Of a DNA stretch of 5,297 nucleotides, positions 1-5,297 are shown piece by piece; position 1 is the first letter of the stretch; the number at the start of each line of letters is the position of its first letter. Below the pieces are notes generated by a model. The model ran no database searches, was not told the DNA's origin, and saw only the letters and a list, made by a program, of their open reading frames with translations. The DNA comes from Helicobacteraceae bacterium (GTDB taxonomy: Bacteria > Campylobacterota > Campylobacteria > Campylobacterales > SZUA-545). The stretch lies in NCBI GenBank assembly GCA_003250175.1, contig QKHD01000063.1:1-5297 (forward strand), in the 5' to 3' direction. The position numbers and the translations under genes are program-made.

Positions 1-847
1 CACCACCATGGGCGAACCATGTGCCGTGGCCGTCTCCGGAGGCAAGCTCTTTGTCACCGACACCGATTACTGGCGCGTCTCCGTCTACAACAGCATCCCC
101 ACCGAAAACGGGGCCGTGGCGGACTACGCCATCGGCCAGACCAGCCTGACGGGGACCAGCGGCACCTACGGCTCCTCCACCCAGTTTTATCAGCCCAAGG
201 CGGCGACCGTCTCCGGCAGCAAGGTCGTGGTGGCCGACCCCGGCAACTACCGCGTGGCGATCTTTAACAGCGTGCCGACCGAGAGCGGCGCGAGCATTAA
301 TACCGTATTGGGGCAATCCGACATGGATGACGGGGTGAGCATCCCCGTATGGCCCACCAATACCAAAATCAAAAACCCCACCGGCGTCTGGACCGACGGC
401 ACCAAACTTATCGTCGTCGACACCGCCTACAACCGGGTAATGATCTGGAACACCTTCCCCACCGCCAACAACACCCCGGCCGACGTGGTGCTAGGCCAGA
501 TGAATTTCGAATGCCGCGCCGCCAATGACGCCGATTGCGACGACACCCCCGACGCAACCCCCAGTGCCCGCACCCTCTCCGCACCGCAGGGCAACCCCTA
601 CTACAACGGCAAGCAGCTCTTTGTCACCGACACGGGCAACAACCGGGTTTTGGTCTGGAACACCCTGCCCACCAGCAGCTTCCAGCCGGCGGACGTGGTT
701 CTGGGACAGTCCGATTTTAACGTCTCCGCAAGCGGCGGCATCACCGCCACGGGCCTGAGCGCGCCCATCGGCGTGATGCAGTCAGGCGATCAGCTCATCG
801 TCTCCGACACCGGTCACGACCGCGTGCTGGTTTTTAACGGAAACTGA
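1..847 (+). CDS. NHL-type beta-propeller repeat protein, 5'-truncated by window edge
   Basis: The frame is open to the left edge (codons at 2-7 precede the ATG at 8), and no ribosome binding site precedes that ATG, so the true start lies upstream. Numbering from that ATG, the 279 residues form five tandem repeats of about 45-70 residues. Each has the pattern P-x-G/A-V, a G-K-L-F/I/V strand, V-x-D-T-x-x-N/Y-R-V, a W/Y/F-N-x-x-P-T turn and V-L-G-Q-x-x-F/M. The D-R cores are at about D18-R23, D77-R82, D138-R143, D208-R213 and D267-R272. This is the NHL-like propeller signature; such proteins are usually exported and serve as binding scaffolds, but the ligand cannot be read here. The last repeat stops just after its F-N, about half a blade short, as expected if an N-terminal strand closes the ring. 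An acidic insert with two cysteines (C169, C177) sits between blades 3 and 4. No signal peptide is visible because the N-terminus is outside the window. Fold confidence is high; function is unknown. Confidence 0.85.
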   Translation, partial: TTMGEPCAVAVSGGKLFVTDTDYWRVSVYNSIPTENGAVADYAIGQTSLTGTSGTYGSSTQFYQPKAATVSGSKVVVADPGNYRVAIFNSVPTESGASINTVLGQSDMDDGVSIPVWPTNTKIKNPTGVWTDGTKLIVVDTAYNRVMIWNTFPTANNTPADVVLGQMNFECRAANDADCDDTPDATPSARTLSAPQGNPYYNGKQLFVTDTGNNRVLVWNTLPTSSFQPADVVLGQSDFNVSASGGITATGLSAPIGVMQSGDQLIVSDTGHDRVLVFNGN

Positions 848-856
848 CACATTTTC

Positions 857-874
857 GGAGGGCTTCAGCCCTCC
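857..874. terminator. Hairpin between convergent genes, possible bidirectional terminator
   Basis: The sequence holds a perfect 7-bp GC-rich stem (GGAGGGC/GCCCTCC) closed by a TTCA loop. It starts ten bases after the stop of the propeller gene and includes the flippase stop codon at 865-867. Its location between two converging genes fits a shared terminator. The flanking T-tracts are weak: ACCTTTAACC follows on the plus strand and GAAAATG on the minus strand. Efficient intrinsic termination is therefore uncertain. Confidence 0.5.
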
Positions 875-2121
875 ACCTTTAACCGCCCGATCAGCCGTTT
901 TTCCATCAGCCACGAAATCATAAACATCCCCAGATAACCGATACTTAGCCCCATCACCACGTCAATCACGCTTTGGGAAAAAAACCGCAGCACGTAAAAA
1001 CTCACCCCGAAGATCATGATCCCCGAAACCCGCACCAAGAGCGCCGGCACAAAAAATCCGGAGGCCTTGATCAGGGCGAGCTGGAAGGCGTTGAGCATAA
1101 TAAAGGGAAAGAAAAAGACCAGGTGGGCCAGCATGAGATAAGCCAGGGCGTAGTGCTGGGGAAAGAGCCAATCGATCATCTCCCGGCCGAAAAAGAAAAA
1201 GAGGCTAATCACCAGCAGCCCCATCAGCGTGGAAAAGCGGATATACCAGTGGCGCAGCGCCTCAATCTGCCCCCACGCCTTCGCCTTGACCAGATGGGAA
1301 AGCTCCGGAAGGAAAAAGCGGAAAACGGGAAAGACAAAGATGGCGATCAGCCCCATAAAGATCGGCTTGACCACCACCTGAAAATTGCCCAGTTCCTCCG
1401 CGCCGTGGTAGTGCAGCAGGAAGATGACCGCCAGATAGATCATGACGATTCCGGAGCCGAACTCCACCGTGGAGATGACGGAGTTGCGGACAAACTGTTT
1501 CATGTCGTCGTCCATCGCCTCGAAACGCATGGGTGGCTCGCTGAGGTGGTGGCGGTATTTGGCGATAAGCAGATAAAGCGAAAGCGAGAGGGTTCCCATC
1601 ACCGCGCCGATAAAGAGCGCCTGCATCCCCCGCACCCCAAAACCGTACCATGCCAGGGCAAACCACCCCACCACCAAAACGGGCTCCAGAAAGGTCGCCT
1701 TGTTGATGATGCTATAGAGCCGGTACATGGCCAGCTGATTGCCCAGATAGGTCCACAGCGCCGTACCCAGCAGGGCGGCGACGAGGTACCAGTAGTCCAC
1801 CTCCACCCCCATGCGGTGCTTGAGGTAGGGGATCACCAGCGCCCAGGAGCCCAGCACCGCCACCATGAGGATGATTCGGAAGATGTTGAGGATTTTACGG
1901 TCCTGGTGGGTTCGGGCATAGGCCACCACCATGGAGGAGCGAAACCCGACCAGCACCAAAAGCGACAGGGCAAAAATATCCAGCGTGGTAAAAAAGAGCC
2001 CCAGCACTTCCCGGTCTATCAGCGCCGCCGCCCACACCTTGTAGCCGATGGCGATCAGCAGGGCCAGCATCGAGAGCGGCATGGAGGCGAGAAAGGATTG
2101 GCGGACGTCGGTCGGCTTCAT
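865..2121 (-). CDS. Polysaccharide flippase-like membrane protein (MOP superfamily, Wzx-like)
   Basis: This 418-residue protein is almost entirely hydrophobic helices. I count about twelve: roughly 14-35, 43-62, 81-100, 109-131, 144-163, 167-188, 213-237, 251-272, 295-312, 324-345, 357-379 and 386-407. They are joined by short basic or acidic loops, the longest being about 189-212 between helices 6 and 7. The length, the 6+6 arrangement and the segment around 246-280 (G-N-F-Q-V-V-V-K-P ending in P-E-L-S-H-L) fit the oligosaccharide flippase/MATE-like (MOP) superfamily. Those members move undecaprenyl-linked sugar units across the inner membrane. The substrate cannot be inferred. The start is supported by a GAGG ribosome binding site (2129-2132 on the minus strand) seven bases upstream. 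The gene begins 18 bases after the HD-GYP stop, so it is probably co-transcribed with it. No sugar transferases or polymerase are visible nearby, so it could be an orphan flippase or serve another lipid-linked substrate. Confidence 0.75.
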   Translation of the reverse strand: MKPTDVRQSFLASMPLSMLALLIAIGYKVWAAALIDREVLGLFFTTLDIFALSLLVLVGFRSSMVVAYARTHQDRKILNIFRIILMVAVLGSWALVIPYLKHRMGVEVDYWYLVAALLGTALWTYLGNQLAMYRLYSIINKATFLEPVLVVGWFALAWYGFGVRGMQALFIGAVMGTLSLSLYLLIAKYRHHLSEPPMRFEAMDDDMKQFVRNSVISTVEFGSGIVMIYLAVIFLLHYHGAEELGNFQVVVKPIFMGLIAIFVFPVFRFFLPELSHLVKAKAWGQIEALRHWYIRFSTLMGLLVISLFFFFGREMIDWLFPQHYALAYLMLAHLVFFFPFIMLNAFQLALIKASGFFVPALLVRVSGIMIFGVSFYVLRFFSQSVIDVVMGLSIGYLGMFMISWLMEKRLIGRLKVEG

Positions 2122-2139
2122 GGGCTGGCCTCACTCCGC

Positions 2140-3104
2140 CTAGGCGGGGTAGTTCCCTGTGGCGTTGGGGCCCATAAACCGGATAAACTCCAGCAGCAGG
2201 CGTTTGTTAAAGCTGTTGAGCATCTCGTTCTTCATGACCGTAAGCGCCTCGAAGGGGCTATGGGCCTCCTTGTAGGGGCGTTTGGTGGAAAGGGCGCTGA
2301 AGACGTCGCTCAGGCCGATGATCTGGGCAAAGAGGGGAATCTCGTCGCCCTTGCGGCGCTCCGGATAGCCGCTGCCGTCGTATTTTTCGCGCCTAAGATA
2401 TCCTTGTCCTCTTCATTAAGCGAGCGAAGAATAAAGTAGCCGTAGGTGGCGTGGCGCTGGGCCTCCTCAAACTCCTCCGGAGTGAGGCGGCCTTTTTTGT
2501 TGATGATCTCCTGGGGTACGCGGCTCTTGCCCACGTCGTGCATCATGGCGGAGTAGCCCAGTTTGACCAGCTCGTCGCGGTTCATCCCTAGGTGTTTGCC
2601 AAACCCCGTGGCAAAGACCGCCACGTCCACGGAGTGGGTGTGGGTAAAATACTCGTAGCTCGCCGCATCCATCAGCGCCTGGGTGGCGAACTGGTGGGCC
2701 AAAACCATATCCACCGTGGTGGCCGAGAGGGTCCGGATCTTGTCGGCATACTCCCTGGATTCGGGATCTTCAAAGAGGCTCTCCATGAATTTACCCGCCC
2801 CGTCGTAAATGCTGACCGCCTTATCCTGCAGCGGGGTCGCGCTGCGGGCGATGAGCTTCATCTGCTCGTCCATGTAGCGGCCGTAGTTGTCTTTTTCGGC
2901 GATGTTTACGTAGAGTTCGGCGGTGCCCGCTTCTTCGAGTTTGCGGCGCATGTGGCTGGTGTAGAGGGAGCCGGCGGCGATGATCTTTTTAAACTCTTCG
3001 CCGACCTTTTCATAGAGGGTAAAATCGAGCTTGGTGTTGGGCTGTACGGTATGGAAAGGAATCGCTTCAACGATGGTACGTTTAACGTTGGTGTTGCGCG
3101 ACAT
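2140..3104 (-). pseudogene. HD-GYP domain protein with frame-disrupting deletion in the catalytic domain
   Basis: HD-GYP proteins are metal-dependent phosphodiesterases that hydrolyse cyclic-di-GMP. Residues 1-90 form an N-terminal domain without recognised catalytic motifs. The HD part follows: H-T-H-S near 155-158, H189-D190 in M-H-D-V-G-K-S, P-Q-E-I-I-N-K-K-G-R-L-T, and H218. The first frame stays sensible to about L-G-A (237-239, base 2388), then becomes nonsense and stops at 2310. From 2388 down to 2140 another frame gives 82 clean residues: E-K-Y-D-G-S-G-Y-P, G-D-E-I-P, I-I-G-L-S-D-V-F-S-A-L and K-R-P-Y-K-E-A, which is the rest of an HD-GYP domain. The expected H-H before E-K-Y-D-G is absent. 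The total length of 965 bases is one short of a multiple of three, so the loss is 1+3n bases, probably several codons plus one. The start is supported by an AGGAAGG-type ribosome binding site (about 3111-3120). Translation as written gives a 264-residue protein with an aberrant tail. An assembly error cannot be excluded. Confidence 0.85.
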
Positions 3105-3134
3105 CGCTGCTTCCTTCCTCTAATTCAGAGTCAT

Positions 3135-3140
3135 ATTATC
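3135..3140 (-). promoter_or_regulatory. Candidate -10 element (GATAAT) for the HD-GYP/flippase unit
   Basis: On the minus strand GATAAT reads 3140 to 3135, about 30 bases before the HD-GYP start codon. It matches the sigma-70 -10 consensus at five of six bases. No good -35 box lies 16-18 bases upstream; that stretch is occupied by the spaced half-sites at 3149-3176. A second, perfect minus-strand TATAAT lies at 3178-3183 and could give a longer leader. Confidence 0.4.
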
Positions 3141-3148
3141 CTAGATCA

Positions 3149-3176
3149 TAAGTCCTAACGACTTACAGACGACTTA
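3149..3176. promoter_or_regulatory. Three 6-bp half-sites at exact 11-bp spacing, candidate operator
   Basis: TAAGTC at 3149-3154 and GACTTA at 3160-3165 form a perfect inverted repeat with a 5-bp spacer. A second GACTTA follows at 3171-3176. The starts (3149, 3160, 3171) are 11 bp apart, about one helical turn. The last two copies extend to a 10-bp direct repeat ACGACTTACA (3158-3167 and 3169-3178). The array lies between the -10 candidates of the two divergent genes, where a dimeric or tandem-binding transcription factor could act on both. The regulator is unknown. Confidence 0.45.
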
Positions 3177-3177
3177 C

Positions 3178-3183
3178 ATTATA
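3178..3183 (-). promoter_or_regulatory. Alternative perfect -10 (TATAAT) facing the HD-GYP gene
   Basis: The minus strand carries TATAAT directly after a run of T residues. Transcription from here would start near 3171, inside the half-site array, and give a leader of roughly 65 bases. No matching -35 box is evident. The same bases are AT-rich on both strands, so this may be a chance match. Confidence 0.3.
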
Positions 3184-3207
3184 AAAAAACTCACACCGCA
3201 CCGCTTA

Positions 3208-3216
3208 TGCTACAAT
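3208..3216 (+). promoter_or_regulatory. Extended -10 promoter element (TGCTACAAT) for msrA
   Basis: TG-C-TACAAT fits the extended -10 form (TGn plus a five-of-six match to TATAAT). It lies 26 bases before the msrA start codon, which would give a short leader of about 20 bases. The -35 region is not a recognisable TTGACA, but an extended -10 can compensate. The array at 3149-3176 would sit about 50-75 bases upstream of the start point, a usual activator position. Confidence 0.5.
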
Positions 3217-3231
3217 GGCCCAAACCAATTC

Positions 3232-3237
3232 AAGGAG
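3232..3237 (+). promoter_or_regulatory. Ribosome binding site that fixes the msrA start
   Basis: AAGGAG lies five bases before the ATG at 3243. It supports that start over the in-frame ATG at 3207, which has no such site, overlaps the promoter element and would add twelve residues unlike the family. Confidence 0.8.
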
Positions 3238-3242
3238 TTTCC

Positions 3243-3776
3243 ATGCGCGAAGAAAAAGCCACCCTGGGGGGCGGGTGTTTCTGGTGTATCGAAGCCGCCT
3301 ACAACCGTCTCTCCGGCGTCATCGAAGCCGTCAGCGGCTACAGCGGCGGCGCGATGGACAACCCCGGCTATAAAAACGTCTGCACCGGAACCACCGGGCA
3401 CGCCGAAGTGGTACAGATCACCTACGACGCCGACCTCATCAGCTACGAAGAGATTCTGGAAGTCTTCTGGGTGCTCCACGACCCCACCAGCCTCAACCGC
3501 CAGGGCGCCGATCTGGGCACACAGTACCGCTCGGTGATCTTCTACCACGACGACGACCAGAAGGCCCGGGCCGAGGCGGCCATCAAAGCGGCCGAAACCC
3601 ACTTTGCCGCCCCCATCGTCACGGAGCTCTCCCCGCTTAAGGCCTTCTTCCCGGCGGAAGATTATCACCAGCACTACTACGACAACAACCCCTATGAGGG
3701 GTATTGCATGGTGGTCATCGACCCCAAACTGGAAAAGTTCAAGGCCCGCTTCAGTTCTAAGCTAAAGCCTGAATAA
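3243..3776 (+). CDS. msrA: Peptide-methionine (S)-S-oxide reductase MsrA
   Basis: MsrA reduces the S epimer of methionine sulfoxide, free or in proteins, back to methionine with reducing power from thioredoxin, and so repairs oxidative damage. The 177-residue protein opens directly with the catalytic motif G-G-G-C-F-W-C, whose nucleophile is C12. Further family marks are S-G-Y-S-G-G (31-36), N-P-G-Y-K-x-V-C-T-G-T-T-G-H-A-E (40-54), H-D-P-T-S-L-N-R-Q-G-x-D-x-G-x-Q-Y-R-S (79-97), F-x-x-A-E-D-Y-H-Q-x-Y (136-146) and a C-terminal Y-C-x-x-V-I-x-P-K (154-162). In that last segment C155 is the likely resolving cysteine. The length is normal for a stand-alone cytoplasmic MsrA; there is no MsrB fusion and no signal peptide. 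The gene is monocistronic, with its own extended -10 promoter, and its last 20 bases overlap the end of the opposing aroK. Identification is secure. Confidence 0.97.
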   Translation: MREEKATLGGGCFWCIEAAYNRLSGVIEAVSGYSGGAMDNPGYKNVCTGTTGHAEVVQITYDADLISYEEILEVFWVLHDPTSLNRQGADLGTQYRSVIFYHDDDQKARAEAAIKAAETHFAAPIVTELSPLKAFFPAEDYHQHYYDNNPYEGYCMVVIDPKLEKFKARFSSKLKPE

Positions 3777-4269
3777 TCTCCTCGGCCACCGCCTCCGGAG
3801 CCTTGCCCGCCACCTCGATCACGATGTCGGCGACGGCTTCGTATTGGGGGGCGCGCTCGTCAAAAAGTTTTTTCGCCCTCTTTTTATCCTGCAGCAACGG
3901 ACGTTTGGCCAGCTTGTTTTTCGCATTGGGGCTTTCGGCGATGCGCTGCATAATCCCCTCGTAGCTGTTTTTCAGATAGACGATGCGCCCCATCGCCTTG
4001 GGCTCGCTGGCATAAATCACAAAACCGCCCCCCGTGGAGACAAGGGTATTTTTAAGTGATGTGGCGATCCAGCGGCAGAGCTGATCTTCCAACGCGCGGA
4101 AATAGGGCTCGCCCTCTTTTTTAAAAATCCGCTTCACCGGACGGTTTTCCATGCTTTCGATGATGTCGTCCGTATCCAGCGCCACGATGCCCAGCCGTTT
4201 GACCAGCGCACGGGCCACGGTGCCCTTGCCGACCCCCATGAATCCCACCAGAATGATATTCTCTTCCAT
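3757..4269 (-). CDS. aroK: Shikimate kinase
   Basis: Shikimate kinase phosphorylates shikimate to shikimate 3-phosphate with ATP, the fifth step of the shikimate pathway to chorismate and aromatic amino acids; it is cytoplasmic. The protein is 170 residues, the usual length. The P-loop is G9-F-M-G-V-G-K15-G-T17. The shikimate-site D-T-D-D is at 32-35, E-G-E-x-x-F-R ends in R58, and the S-T-G-G-G motif is at 78-82. A lid with K-R-P-L-L lies around 120-125, followed by R-A-P-Q-Y-E-A-V-A-D near the end, which carries the adenine-side arginine. The residue after the P-loop lysine is glycine, giving GKGT where most shikimate kinases have GKS/T; adenylate kinase uses the same GKGT form. An AAGGA ribosome binding site (4276-4280, minus strand) lies six bases before the ATG, and a TATAAT lies about 34 bases upstream. 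The 3' end overlaps msrA by 20 bp. Confidence 0.95.
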   Translation of the reverse strand: MEENIILVGFMGVGKGTVARALVKRLGIVALDTDDIIESMENRPVKRIFKKEGEPYFRALEDQLCRWIATSLKNTLVSTGGGFVIYASEPKAMGRIVYLKNSYEGIMQRIAESPNAKNKLAKRPLLQDKKRAKKLFDERAPQYEAVADIVIEVAGKAPEAVAEEIIQALA

Positions 4270-4487
4270 CCCACGTCCTTAAAAAGGCTAAATTTGCGGA
4301 GCATTATATAGTATGCATCCAAAGGGAAAGGATTTCATGATTTTTTCACCGGATACACGTGACAATCTCATCTGAAGCGGTGGGCCGATATGACGTATCA
4401 CGAATACCTTCATGTCCAAAAAGACAACGCCCTTGTATGCCAACCCCACCCCTTCCGGCGGTTATGGTTCATCATTTCCCTGGTTGG
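4270..4487. other. Intergenic gap between the flavin oxidoreductase end and aroK start
   Basis: These 218 bases hold the aroK ribosome binding site and -10 element at their left end. The rest shows no convincing gene, RNA or strong hairpin. Short open frames on both strands lack ribosome binding sites and recognisable protein content. No clear terminator for the oxidoreductase is visible; the only T-run on the minus strand (about 4416-4421) is preceded by a weak four-pair AU stem. Confidence 0.6.
4303..4308 (-). promoter_or_regulatory. Candidate -10 element (TATAAT) for aroK
   Basis: A perfect TATAAT reads from 4308 to 4303 on the minus strand, which would put the start of transcription about 25-30 bases before the aroK start codon. 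The expected -35 position (about 4326-4331) reads CCTTTC, a poor match. Placement directly before aroK and in AT-rich sequence makes it the best promoter candidate for that gene. Confidence 0.5.
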
Positions 4488-5297
4488 TCAGCCGATCTTA
4501 GTCACTGCCCGGACGGATCGGCCGATTGCCGCCGTATCTTTTTCAACGGGTCGCATGCTCAGATGCGTCACCCCCATCTCCCTTAACCGTTTTATCATGC
4601 CGTGGCAATGGGCCACATTCCCGATCAGACTCTCCTGTTTTAACAACTCCCAGTCCGTCTCTTTCTGATGATTGGTCGCCCGCCCCGCTGCGCGCATGCG
4701 GTCGTGTCGTGCCCTCATCATCTCCGCGGCCTCGTCCGCCGCGGCCTCCACGCTCTCCCCCAGATGGAAAAAACGCGACACCATCATCTCCGGAGCCTCG
4801 CCTCTTGGGTGGTGGGTTTGGTAGTGTTCGCGCAGCGCCTCCATCTCGGCAAAGCGCCACTTGTGGCCGATCATCAAGCCCAGGTCGTGCTGCGCCGCAA
4901 AGGCGACGGTCTGCGGGTCGCGGGTGGCGATAAAGTACCGGCCTGCCGGAGAGAGTACGGGGGAAAGGGGAAGAACCCCCGACGTCCCGCCGGCACGCAG
5001 GTTTAAGAGCTGGCCCAGATGATTCCGAAGGGCCGCGCGGGCCGCTTCGGGGGTGTCGATACCCGCCAGGTGGTTGTGACGCACCTCGCTGCCCCCGCCC
5101 TTGGCAAAGCCCCAGATGAGGCGCTCCGGATAGAGGTTTTCCAGTACCGCCATCTCCTCGGCGATCCGGAGCGGGTCCTGCAAAGAGAGCAGTACCGTCG
5201 CCGCACCCAGGCGCAGACGGGTCCGGGTGCCCAGGTGGGCCATCATGAGCGGAATAGAGGGGGAGATACGGGTCGAGTTGTGGTGGTGTTCCGTCAG
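4488..5297 (-). CDS. Luciferase-like flavin-dependent oxidoreductase, N-terminus beyond window edge
   Basis: The frame is open from the right edge to the stop at 4488-4490, giving 269 visible residues. The two ATGs at 5241-5246 are internal: the 17 residues before them (L-T-E-H-H-H-N and on to S-P-S-I-P-L) continue the family pattern, in which E-H-H is followed by a segment ending in P-L, then A-x-x-T-x-R-L-R-L-G. Next come the typical D-P-L-R-I-A-E-E-M-A-V-L-E-N-L, an R-L-I-W-G-F-A-K-G-G-G glycine-rich turn, a middle part with A-x-R-D-P-Q-T-V-A-F-A-A, and a C-terminal L-I-G-N-V-A...I-K-R-L-R-E-M-G-V-T-H-L, which matches the conserved end of the bacterial luciferase-like TIM-barrel family. 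Such enzymes use FMN or F420 for monooxygenation or related redox chemistry; the substrate is not readable. Family members are usually about 320-340 residues, so roughly 50-70 N-terminal residues are missing. Nothing nearby indicates a pathway. Confidence 0.85.
   Translation of the reverse strand: MTEHHHNSTRISPSIPLMMAHLGTRTRLRLGAATVLLSLQDPLRIAEEMAVLENLYPERLIWGFAKGGGSEVRHNHLAGIDTPEAARAALRNHLGQLLNLRAGGTSGVLPLSPVLSPAGRYFIATRDPQTVAFAAQHDLGLMIGHKWRFAEMEALREHYQTHHPRGEAPEMMVSRFFHLGESVEAAADEAAEMMRARHDRMRAAGRATNHQKETDWELLKQESLIGNVAHCHGMIKRLREMGVTHLSMRPVEKDTAAIGRSVRAVTKIG

Noticed and set aside
2310..2388. Programmed ribosomal frameshifting to join the two HD-GYP frames.
   Set aside because: There is no slippery heptamer with downstream structure in the right phase that I can see, and a shift would still leave the H-H of the catalytic motif missing.
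973..2439. A 488-codon open frame on the plus strand, antisense to the flippase and the HD-GYP 3' part.
   Set aside because: The product is rich in H, Q, G, K and D with no motif or hydrophobic pattern, and the opposite strand holds a clear 12-helix membrane protein. It is open because of the codon use of the real genes.
2592..3158. Plus-strand open frame opposite the HD-GYP gene.
   Set aside because: It mirrors the HD-GYP coding frame, has no family motif, and would run through the divergent promoter region.
3207..3242. Upstream in-frame ATG for msrA that would add twelve residues.
   Set aside because: It has no ribosome binding site and overlaps the extended -10 element, whereas the ATG at 3243 has AAGGAG at the right distance and gives the family's normal start.
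4288..4413. A 41-residue minus-strand open frame upstream of aroK.
   Set aside because: It has no ribosome binding site, no recognisable content, and runs over the aroK -10 element, so it is probably chance.
4359..4668. Plus-strand open frames of 75 and 92 codons starting in the gap before the oxidoreductase end.
   Set aside because: They extend into the antisense of a clear coding gene and resemble no family; neither has a good ribosome binding site.
5241..5246. ATG codons as the start of the luciferase-like protein.
   Set aside because: The frame is open beyond them to the window edge and the upstream residues, including E-H-H, match the family pattern, so they are internal methionines.

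Overview
The window reads as ordinary chromosomal bacterial DNA, moderately GC-rich and densely coded on both strands. The shikimate kinase and the N-terminal half of the HD-GYP protein look to me like versions from free-living Campylobacterota (the Sulfurovum/Nitratifractor type). That is recollection of family style, not a database result, and a GC-rich member of that phylum is only a moderate-confidence guess. There is no rRNA, tRNA, CRISPR array, insertion sequence or phage gene.

Layout, left to right. (1) The 3' part of a plus-strand gene for an NHL-type beta-propeller protein enters from the left edge and ends at 847. (2) It converges on a two-gene minus-strand unit running from 3104 down to 865. 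The promoter-proximal gene is an HD-GYP phosphodiesterase-like protein whose reading frame is broken near 2388, inside the catalytic domain. Eighteen bases after it comes a 12-helix polysaccharide flippase-like membrane protein. A short perfect hairpin at 857-874 separates the flippase from the propeller gene. (3) A 138-bp divergent intergenic region (3105-3242) holds candidate promoters for both directions and three copies of a 6-bp half-site at exact 11-bp spacing. (4) msrA (methionine sulfoxide reductase A, plus strand) overlaps the end of aroK (shikimate kinase, minus strand) by 20 bp, tail to tail. (5) After a 218-bp gap carrying the aroK promoter, a minus-strand luciferase-like flavin oxidoreductase runs off the right edge.

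How the genes relate: the HD-GYP/flippase pair is the only likely operon, and it could link cyclic-di-GMP turnover to surface polysaccharide export (inference). The HD-GYP copy as written lacks the two histidines of its HHE motif, so it is either a recent pseudogene or an assembly error. The other genes are housekeeping or stress functions with no evident pathway link. I found no convincing undescribed system. The best leads are the broken HD-GYP gene and the spaced half-sites in the divergent promoter region.
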